A stretch of DNA of 64,000 nucleotides, taken from NCBI RefSeq assembly GCF_026230105.1, contig NC_079484.1:3487805-3551804 (forward strand), given 5' to 3'. Below are positions 1 to 10,800 of the stretch, in pieces. The stretch is from Diorhabda sublineata. Its lineage: Eukaryota; Arthropoda; Insecta; Coleoptera; Chrysomelidae. Positions within the stretch are counted from its first letter, which is position 1, and each line of letters begins with the position of its first letter. The translations under genes were made by a program, and so were the position numbers. Below the pieces are notes generated by a model. That model saw nothing but the letters and a program-made list of their open reading frames with translations, was not told the DNA's origin and searched no databases.

Positions 1-1113
1 TTCTGATCTGTGACAGATTGCACTTCTAAAACAGATGCTTGAGATGTACCAATTTTTTATGGATTAAACTTTGCATAAAATTTGATAAACCGTACTACGT
101 ATTCATCAACTAAATTGTAGAGTTACAGTATTGAAAAGAATATTAAACGTCGTGACATCGCTACTGTTATAAATAAACAGTGTGAAAATATGTTTGACAT
201 TCAAAGAAATGTCTTTCTTCGAATCCAGAGGACATTAATCGTCTCCTCGTGATGTTAAGTAAATAATGATCAATAGAGAAAATTAGAGGTTGCAAAGAAT
301 ATAATGATTACCTTGTAACGCATAACTTATTAGTAAACACGTCGTGTTATGAAACATGATTTTTTTTATCTATTTTTATCCATGCAGTAATAGAAAATAA
401 AAGTTTAACGAAGTAATAATGAATATTTTTCAAAATCTAGCTAACAAAAACAATAAATAATTAGATTAGAAAAAATAATTAGAAGAACTGCTTTATTAAA
501 CAGTTTTTTAACTAAATATTAGCGAAAATTATGGTAAATTTTGTTGTAAAATATTGTAAATGTTGTATATTGTTATCTAAACACTTCCTTTTGTAAATTG
601 AAAAGACTTGTAATTCATATACTAAAATTGTTTGACCTGTAATTTATGTTATTTTGTTTTCCAATAGTTTTTAACACCTAATTTTAATTTATAATGTTTA
701 AGCTAATTTGTTGGCGATAGATTTCTGAAAAAACGTACTTACGAAGACTAAATCGAAAAGACCTTCGTATTTTTCACACTTTTCGTTTTTCAAATTGCAA
801 CCTGAAAAGAATGACCGCTTACCAAAAACTTTCGATTCACTTTATGTCATAAAAACAACAATCCTTTATTAAAAAATTTCGCTGTGGGTTGAAAAAGGAT
901 GTAGTAGTACATGTTGAAGATCCATCGATCTAATGCATACATCAGATAATGGCAACTGGCTCGATTGATAGTAATTTTCAAGTTTTTCCAAAGCTCGTTT
1001 GACTTTTCGATGATAAACTCAAGTTTGAAGTAATTTTAGTCTTTCAAAAATTTGTTATTCGTATATATCTGAATAAAATGTCTTGATTGATATCATTGAT
1101 TATTTTTTTTTAG

Positions 1114-1393
1114 TTTTGAAGCTGATAATGGTATAAAAGCGGACGAAACTGGTACTTTGAAAAAAACCAACGACCCAGAGAATCCCAATGTAATAGTCGC
1201 TCAAGGTAGTTACGAATACACGGACAAAGAGGGTAAAAAAATCGCCCTGACCTACGTAGCAGACGACGAAGGCGGATTCCAACCACAAGGAGATCATTTA
1301 CCAACACCTCCTCCGATCCCACCAAATATTCAAAGAGCTCTCGATTATATAGCATCGCAACCATCAACTACGGAACGAAGCGGCAGAAAATAG
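1114..1393 (+). CDS. RR-1 cuticular protein, last exon (5' part outside window)
   Basis: Structural protein of soft cuticle that binds chitin through the Rebers-Riddiford (RR-1) domain. The exon follows a T-rich acceptor (AG at 1112-1113) and begins in phase 2 (AG|T), as in the complete paralogue at 4813-13681, whose third exon starts at the same codon. It reads SFEADNGIKADETG, then the RR-1 core (GSYEYTDKEGK, YVADDEGGFQPQGDHLP) and a Pro-rich stretch, with stop TAG at 1391-1393. One extra residue lies in the core (DDEGGF against DENGF in the paralogue), and the intron that splits the core in the paralogue is absent here. No signal-peptide exon was found in 1-1113, so the first exons should lie upstream of the window. 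AATAAA signals follow at 1601 and 1633. Certain at family level. Confidence 0.9.
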
Positions 1394-1600
1394 AGGAACT
1401 GAAGCAATAAATCTCATTTCGAAATATTGATACTCTGTGATATACCTAAAAGATTATTTCCCATCGAGAATTTGGTATTATTTGAACACCGACACGGATT
1501 ACGGCCATTTTACGACCTGGTATATGATTTTATTTTCAAATTTGAGAGATAATCGTATTCATTAATAACAAATTAATACTATTATCTCAATATTTTGAAG

Positions 1601-1638
1601 AATAAATATTTAATATTGTAATTATATTTGTGAATAAA
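1601..1638 (+). terminator. poly(A) signals of the first cuticular gene
   Basis: Two AATAAA hexamers (1601-1606 and 1633-1638) lie 210-245 bp downstream of the stop at 1393, in A+T-rich sequence. They are the first good cleavage signals after the exon. Confidence 0.6.
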
Positions 1639-3736
1639 TGCTTCAACAATTATAATTCTCATCTTTTACTTAAGATCATAAAAATATGATAGGAGTCATT
1701 AAATGTCTCTACGCCTCGCTGATTTTCCACCTTTCCTCTTCTTAGGTCATCTTCCACCAAATAAAATTGAAGAAAATTATGAAATTAACAATAACTAAAA
1801 ACAGAATGGAATGCAAATCCATTTAGACCCAATTCATGTCATCCTATCACAAAAAAATCAGTTTTACTGTTAGAGCTATCCTAAGATCCTGAATTTAGAT
1901 GTTTAGCTATACAACAAGCAAAAACTGCATTACGAGAAAATAATTATCTCGAAAAAATGGTAAAGAAAAGAATAAATAAACACTATAATCAATAAAACAA
2001 CTATAAAATTATTTTAATAAATTTATCAATCTAAATCATGACGTTGTCGAAATATTTTACCAAACTAAAGTCGAAATCAACTAAAAAAAGAAGAAGAAAT
2101 ATTATACATTAGGTACCTTGTATTTATTGTGATGTTGTTTACATGGTACAGTCACCTCAATATTTAGAAAGAAGATTAAAAAGTCATCAATGCGATTGAA
2201 GCCATGGAATATCAAAGAAAACATATAATCGATTTTTAGAATTCGAAAATTCTTAAAACAGATTCAAATAGAAGAAAAAGAAGAGGTTAGGTTAGGTTAA
2301 CATAACATAACCTACGAGATTGATCAAGGTCATCATTAAATATGCACTAAAGTAGAAGAAAATTAGACAATATTTACGTAAATTTAATTTTTCTTCTGGG
2401 TTAATATTTTTGTCTTTCTTATTTATTCATTAAGTGATCCGGCAAACGTTGTTTTGCCATATAAATTATTTCTAGGACATTCTTTTTGTTCAATAAAAAC
2501 TCGTGCATGCTTGGCAAATCCAATGAGTTCGATAATTCACAGCTTCGTTGGCTTCGCATCGATATATTTGACACCAAGTCTCTTGTGTCTTGTATGTGTA
2601 CGTCGTGAAATTTGCATGATCTTCGTGCTCTAATATCTTGCATGACTCTAGATTTGATTGTTCTACGACTTAAATGTTAGGTACAATATGTACAGGTACG
2701 GTAATGGTCGTTGTTGGCGGCAGCTCATACATGTGTTTATTTTAATAATTAACTAAGAGAAAAAACTGTCTTCTGCTGGAGTTTTCTTGTGGAAGTGGAT
2801 AATTCGTATGTTAATTCAAGTGGAATGTATCGTTTCTTTTGAAAGAACGTTTTTATAAAACTATTTTGATATTTTAACTTCTCCTAGCGTTTTGAACATT
2901 GGAGAAATCTAGTAGGAGATGTAAGGTACTTACCTATATACTTTATTAAATTTGTTGTTCGCGTGTAAAGAGTTTTTTGTACCGTAACTAAATTTTACTG
3001 AATTTTACTTCGTTGTCTTGGACTAAAATTAAATTGTTTACGAATGAATTTCTTTCTTCCCATACTCAATAAAGTAAATCGTAAAAAAAAATAATAAATA
3101 ACAGAAATTTATTGTATTTTTTACGAGCTTATTCTTTTTAGAGACAAAGTATTAAAAAATATTACATCGTAATATATAAAGTTTCAAAAAATTACCCAAC
3201 TTGTATACTTTCTGTGATGATTGATATCATCTATGTTCTTATATAATCGCTGCAATTCTAACAGAGCTGATTATCCAGTGTCCAAGGCAGTTGTGGGACT
3301 ATGGATATCAAACATCAAAATGTGTACTAGCTCTAATATATATTCCCAGCTTTCGAATAACTATGTACTCATCGTCAGGGACTGAAATTATGAAAATTAC
3401 TGACATAACTTATTCGAGAATTGCAGTAGAATGATTTTATCTATGGAATTTTTAATTCATTTGATTAAAAAATGACAATGGGCATAAATATGAAGTGTGT
3501 TGATAGTTATCTCAATCATTTCTTTAGAAAAAGAACCCTAAATACTTTTTATTCTCTTTTTTTTAATATATTTTTCAGCTCTTCTATAATTATTCTCTGT
3601 TTCATCAACATAACCTCAAATTTGTATTTGTTTTATTATTAAAATTTCATAAACTGGGTTTCCATTCGGCTGGATTATTTACATGTTGCAATTTCTCTTT
3701 TAGTTTATCATCTTTCAACTTTTCTTTGACTTTTAG
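1639..3736. other. Intergenic stretch, no gene recognised
   Basis: A+T-rich sequence between the first cuticular gene and a LINE remnant. It holds a TTAGG tract (2285-2300) and a 74-codon minus-strand open frame (2643-2419) whose product, ending MAKQRLPDHLMNK, looks protein-like in composition but which I cannot assign. It may be another transposon remnant. Nothing else was seen. Confidence 0.4.
2285..2300 (+). repeat. Short interstitial TTAGG tract
   Basis: GGTTAGGTTAGGTTAA: about three copies of the arthropod telomere motif, followed by an imperfect inverted copy (ATAACCTAC, about 2308-2316). Similar tracts occur at 5491-5510 and 63471-63486. Confidence 0.7.
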
Positions 3737-4215
3737 TTCATCATATCGAAGCTGAGATTATAAATGAGGTAGAGCAAACTGGAAGAGGATATCGAATGGA
3801 AAATAAAGAAATAAAAATAGTAGCTGATGACGCAGTGATCATCTTAGAAGACGAAGATAACTTACAAAGGCTACTGTATAGGTTTGAACAACTAGCGGAA
3901 GGTTTTAAGATGCAAACTAGTAATAGAAATCCAAAGAAAGACTACCAGGAACACAGTTAGAATATACAAGATCTGTGTGAGACCAGTAATGACATACTCT
4001 ATAGAGACCAGAGTAGAAAACATCGTAAATAAACGGTTTATAAAAACTATCGGCGAAGGGAATAGACAGACTACGTTGACAGAATGTCAGATGACAGGTT
4101 GTCAAAGATTGAAAAAATCGAATACATCAGCACGACCACCTACAAGATGGTCTTCAGCTACAGCTAGTCAAACACAGGACTAAGTCCTGACGTACGATGA
4201 AAAAGAAGAAGAAGA
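3737..4215 (+). mobile_element. LINE (non-LTR retrotransposon) 3' fragment with GAA tail
   Basis: Conceptual translation in shifting frames gives the C-terminal part of a LINE reverse transcriptase. A segment around ADDAVIILEDEDNLQRLL keeps the ADD of the catalytic box but has lost the residues before it. It is followed by the thumb-like motif IYKICVRPVMTYSIET and the usual basic C-terminus RPPTRWSS. The copy ends near 4215 in a (GAA)n tail after GTACGATGAAAAAG, a typical simple-repeat 3' end. It is 5' truncated and frameshifted, so it is dead. Clade not assigned. Confidence 0.75.
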
Positions 4216-4734
4216 TATCGAAGTTTTTCTTTATCTTTTTCTTCGTGCTACTTCTTTTTTTTTAATTTTGTACTTGAACGGTTGTAAATAAATTTTTTAA
4301 TTTTGCTAAAATTTGTTAATTTCTCATTTTTTCCATCGTTTTATCATATTTACTGCTTTCTTATCAATTATATGTTCATTTCGTAACGTTTCTTAGTCCC
4401 ATCCATCGTTGTCTGGTTCATATTTTATAATTTTTTCAGAGTTTAATGAAATACGAATAATATTTATAAATTTTGTGAAATTAATGAAAATGCGTGTAGT
4501 CAGTTTTATAAAAAGTATTTTGAAGTATAAATTTATAAAAAATGCAACTAGAAATCAATTATAATTTTAAAAAACATCGTCGCATTATCAAAGAATCTAA
4601 TTTTTGTTAATATTGACTAACGTATGTAATAAACATTACATGGCTTTCAATAAATTGTTGTAATAGTAATATTTACTTAACTCTGTCGAACACAAAGAAA
4701 AAAGGCTAAATTATTTAACACATAAAATTTTAGA

Positions 4735-4770
4735 TATATAAGTAGCTGATGATATTTTTTAACGATCAGT
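4735..4770 (+). promoter_or_regulatory. TATA box and initiator of cuticular gene 2
   Basis: TATATA at 4735-4740 and an arthropod initiator TCAGT at 4766-4770. From the first T of the TATA box to the initiator A (4768) is 33 bp, close to the standard distance. The predicted 5' UTR is about 45 nt to the ATG at 4813. Confidence 0.7.
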
Positions 4771-4812
4771 TGCATCCAACTCATTCAACAAAGTGATACA
4801 TTCAGGAAAACA

Positions 4813-7800
4813 ATGTATACAGTTTTGGTAAGAGTTTCTTCGTATTATGTTTTTATTTTTTCGTTCCTATTAAAATATATCATAGAATATCAAAAAAGAG
4901 ATTATTTATTAAAACATATAAAAAATCCACAGCTCTAAATTGAAGTTAAGAGATTCAAAAATGATTTTTTTTACTTTCGGTAGAAGTTTCTCGATGGAAG
5001 TTTTCCCCTTGTGCTTCCGAATAAGTTCCCATATTATCTCTAAATTTATCTAGATGAGAAAGAAACATTTTTAGAGACATTCTGCATCCCTTGATAGAAA
5101 CATTCGTAATCACGTCAGTGATCAGCTCTTCGTACTTTCCAGCTCTACAAAAATATCACTATTCAAAATTTTTTTTTATTTGAGGGCCATCAAAGATTCC
5201 AGCTTTAATTTTCGCCTCTGAAAACTTTGGAAAAAAAGCTTTATGACTCGCTTTTACAAATTGTTTAATAAGACCCAATTTAATATGCAATGGTGGCATT
5301 ATATGATTTTTAAATCGACAATTGCTCAATTCGTGCTCAGTACATGCAGACCAATGTTTTTGTCGATAGTCAGCGGCATCATTTCTACTATCCCACAGGC
5401 ATAGATAACCGGAGTGTTTAATATAACCACCTCGCATTCTTCTCAAAAAACATACCATTTTGAAATCACCAATAACTTTCCTCTTATATGTAACCTAACC
5501 TAACCTAACCAATAACTTTCCACTTGTATTCAATATATTTAATTGCAGCTAACTGTATTTAAATATCGTGGTAATTTTCTTTGAGATGTACGGAATTTGT
5601 TAATGGAATGGAAATTTGTTCCCATTGTATAGTCGCTTTCAGACTTTCAGTTCAACTGTCCACAAAAAGACGCCATTCAGATATATGACACGGAACACCG
5701 ATTTCTTCAAATGACATTTCACGTCCACTTGTATTCAATACATTTAATTGCAGCTAACTGCATTTTAATATCGTGATAATTTTCTTTGAGATGTACGGAA
5801 TTTGTTAATGGAATCAATAGAAATTTGTTCCGATTCTATAGTAGCTTTCAGTTGAACTGTCAACAAAAAGACGCCATTCAGATATATGACACGGAACACC
5901 GATTTCTTCAAATGACATTTCACGTCCACTTGTATTCAATACATTTAATTGCAGCTAACTGCATTTTAATATCGTGGTAATTTTCTTTGAGATGTACGGA
6001 ATTTGTTAATGGAATCAATAGAAATTTGTTCCGATTCTATAGTAGCTTTCAGTTGAACTGTCAACAAAAAGACGCCATTCAGATATATGACACGGAACAC
6101 CGATTTCTTCAAATGACATTTCACGTCCACTTGTATTCAATACATTTAATTGCAGCTAACTGCATTTTAATATCGTGATAATTTTCTTTGAGATGTACGG
6201 AATTTGTTAATGGAATCAATAGAAATTTGTTCCGATTCTATAGTAGCTTTCAGTTGAACTGTCAACAAAAAGACGCCATTCAGATATATGACACGGAACA
6301 CCGATTTCTTCAAATGACATTTCACGTCCACTTGTATTCAATACATTTAATTGCAGCTAACTGCATTTTAATATCGTGGTAATTTTCTTTGAGATGTACG
6401 GAATTTGTTAATGGAATCAATAGAAATTTGTTCCGATTCTATAGTAGCTTTCAGTTGAACTGTCAACAAAAAGACGCCATTCAGATATATGACACGGAAC
6501 ACCGATTTCTTCAAATGACATTTCACGTCCACTTGTATTCAATACATTTAATTGCAGCTAACTGCATTTTAATATCGTGGTAATTTTCTTTGAGATGTAC
6601 GGAATTTGTTAATGGAATCAATAGAAATTTGTTCCGATTCTATAGTAGCTTTCAGTTGAACTGTCAACAAAAAGACGCCATTCAGATATATGACACGGAA
6701 CACCGATTTCTTCAAATGACATTTCACGTCCACTTGTATTCAATACATTTAATTGCAGCTAACTTCATTTTAATATCGTGATAATTTTCTTTGAGATGTA
6801 CGGAATTTGTTAATGGAATCAATAGAAATTTGTTCCGATTCTATAGTAGCTTTCAGTTGAACTGTCAACAAAAAGACGCCATTCAGATATATAACACGGA
6901 ACACCGATTTCTTCAAATGACATTTCACGTCCACTTGTATTCAATACATTTAATTGCAGCTAACTGCATTTTAATATCGTGATAATGTTCTTTGAGATGT
7001 ACGGAATTTGTTAATGGAATCAATAGAAATTTGTTCCGATTCTATAGTAGCTTTCAGTTGAACTGTCAACAAAAAGACGCCATTCAGATATATGACACGG
7101 AACACCGATTCCTTCAAATGACATTTCACGTCCACTTGTATTCAATACATTTAATTGCAGCTAACTGCATTTTAATATCGTGATAATTTTCTTTGAGATG
7201 TACGGAATTTGTTAATGGAATCAATAGAAATTTGTTCCGATTCTATAGTAGCTTTCAGTTGAACTGTCAACAAAAAGACGCCATTCAGATATATGACACG
7301 GAACACCGATTTCTTCAAATGACATTTCACGTCCACTTGTATTCAATACATTTAATTGCAGCTAACTATATTTTAATATCGTGATAATTTTCTTTGAGAT
7401 GTACGGAATTTGTTAATGGAATCAATAGAAATTTGTTCCGATTCTATAGTAGCTTTCAGTTGAACTGTCAACAAAAAGACGCCATTCAGATATATAACAC
7501 GGAACACCGATTTCTTCAAATGACATTTCACGTCCACTTGTATTCAATACATTTAATTGCAGCTAACTGCATTTTAATATCGTGATAATGTTCTTTGAGA
7601 TGTACGGAATTTGTTAATGGAATCAATAGAAATTTGTTCCGATTCTATAGTAGCTTTCAGTTGAACTGTCAACAAAAAGACGCCATTCAGATATATGACA
7701 CGGAACACCGATTCCTTCAAATGACATTTCACGTCCACTTGTATTCAATACATTTAATTGCAGCTAACTGCATTTTAATATCGTGATAATTTTCTTTGAG

Positions 7801-10800
7801 ATGTACGGAATTTGTTAATGGAATCAATAGAAATTTGTTCCGATTCTATAGTAGCTTTCAGTTGAACTGTCAACAAAAAGACGCCATTCAGATATATGAC
7901 ACGGAACACCGATTTCTTCAAATGACATTTCACGTCCACTTGTATTCAATACATTTAATTGCAGCTAACTATATTTTAATATCGTGATAATTTTCTTTGA
8001 GATGTACGGAATTTGTTAATGGAATCAATAGAAATTTGTTCCGATTCTATAGTAGCTTTCAGTTGAACTGTCAACAAAAAGACGCCATTCAGATATATGA
8101 CACGGAACACCGATTTCTTCAAATGACATTTCACGTCCACTTGTATTCAATACATTTAATTGCAGCTAACTATATTTTAATATCGTGATAATTTTCTTTG
8201 AGATGTACGGAATTTGTTAATGGAATCAATAGAAATTTGTTCCGATTCTATAGTAGCTTTCAGTTGAACTGTCAACAAAAAGACGCCATTCAGATATATA
8301 ACACGGAACACCGATTTCTTCAAATGACATTTCACGTCCACTTGTATTCAATACATTTAATTGCAGCTAACTGCATTTTAATATCGTGATAATGTTCTTT
8401 GAGATGTACGGAATTTGTTAATGGAATCAATAGAAATTTGTTCCGATTCTATAGTAGCTTTCAGTTGAACTGTCAACAAAAAGACGCCATTCAGATATAT
8501 GACACGGAACACCGATTCCTTCAAATGACATTTCACGTCCACTTGTATTCAATACATTTAATTGCAGCTAACTGCATTTTAATATCGTGATAATTTTCTT
8601 TGAGATGTACGGAATTTGTTAATGGAATCAATAGAAATTTGTTCCGATTCTATAGTAGCTTTCAGTTGAACTGTCAACAAAAAGACGCCATTCAGATATA
8701 TGACACGGAACACCGATTTCTTCAAATGACATTTCACGTCCACTTGTATTCAATACATTTAATTGCAGCTAACTATATTTTAATATCGTGATAATTTTCT
8801 TTGAGATGTACGGAATTTGTTAATGGAATCAATAGAAATTTGTTCCGATTCTATAGTAGCTTTCAGTTGAACTGTCAACAAAAAGACGCCATTCAGATAT
8901 ATGACACGGAACACCGATTTCTTCAAATGACATTTCACGTCCACTTGTATTCAATACATTTAATTGCAGCTAACTATATTTTAATATCGTGATAATTTTC
9001 TTTGAGATGTACGGAATTTGTTAATGGAATCAATAGAAATTTGTTCCGATTCTATAGTAGCTTTCAGTTGAACTGTCAACAAAAAGACGCCATTCAGATA
9101 TATAACACGGAACACCGATTTCTTCAAATGACATTTCACGTCCACTTGTATTCAATACATTTAATTGCAGCTAACTGCATTTTAATATCGTGATAATGTT
9201 CTTTGAGATGTACGGAATTTGTTAATGGAATCAATAGAAATTTGTTCCGATTCTATAGTAGCTTTCAGTTGAACTGTCAACAAAAAGACGCCATTCAGAT
9301 ATATGACACGGAACACCGATTCCTTCAAATGACATTTCACGTCCACTTGTATTCAATACATTTAATTGCAGCTAACTGCATTTTAATATCGTGATAATTT
9401 TCTTTGAGATGTACGGAATTTGTTAATGGAATCAATAGAAATTTGTTCCGATTCTATAGTAGCTTTCAGTTGAACTGTCAACAAAAAGACGCCATTCAGA
9501 TATATGACACGGAACACCGATTTCTTCAAATGACATTTCACGTCCACTTGTATTCAATACATTTAATTGCAGCTAACTATATTTTAATATCGTGATAATT
9601 TTCTTTGAGATGTACGGAATTTGTTAATGGAATCAATAGAAATTTGTTCCGATTCTATAGTAGCTTTCAGTTGAACTGTCAACAAAAAGACGCCATTCAG
9701 ATATATGACACGGAACACCGATTTCTTCAAATGACATTTCACGTCCACTTGTATTCAATACATTTAATTGCAGCTAACTATATTTTAATATCGTGATAAT
9801 TTTCTTTGAGATGTACGGAATTTGTTAATGGAATCAATAGAAATTTGTTCCGATTCTATAGTAGCTTTCAGTTGAACTGTCAACAAAAAGACGCCATTCA
9901 GATATATGACACGGAACACCGATTCCTTCAAATGACATTTCACGTCCACTTGTATTCAATACATTTAATTGCAGCTAACTGCATTTTAATATCGTGATAA
10001 TTTTCTTTGAGATGTACGGAATTTGTTAATGGAATCAATAGAAATTTGTTCCGATTCTATAGTAGCTTTCAGTTGAACTGTCAACAAAAAGACGCCATTC
10101 AGATATATGACACGGAACACCGATTTCTTCAAATGACATTTCACGTCCACTTGTATTCAATACATTTAATTGCAGCTAACTATATTTTAATATCGTGATA
10201 ATTTTCTTTGAGATGTACGGAATTTGTTAATGGAATCAATAGAAATTTGTTCCGATTCTATAGTAGCTTTCAGTTGAACTGTCAACAAAAAGACGCCATT
10301 CAGATATATGACACGGAACACCGATTTCTTCAAATGACATTTCACGTCCACTTGTATTCAATACATTTAATTGCAGCTAACTATATTTTAATATCGTGAT
10401 AATTTTCTTTGAGATGTACGGAATTTGTTAATGGAATCAATAGAAATTTGTTCCGATTCTATAGTAGCTTTCAGTTGAACTGTCAACAAAAAGACGCCAT
10501 TCAGATATATAACACGGAACACCGATTTCTTCAAATGACATTTCACGTCCACTTGTATTCAATACATTTAATTGCAGCTAACTGCATTTTAATATCGTGA
10601 TAATGTTCTTTGAGATGTACGGAATTTGTTAATGGAATCAATAGAAATTTGTTCCGATTCTATAGTAGCTTTCAGTTGAACTGTCAACAAAAAGACGCCA
10701 TTCAGATATATGACACGGAACACCGATTCCTTCAAATGACATTTCACGTCCACTTGTATTCAATACATTTAATTGCAGCTAACTGCATTTTAATATCGTG

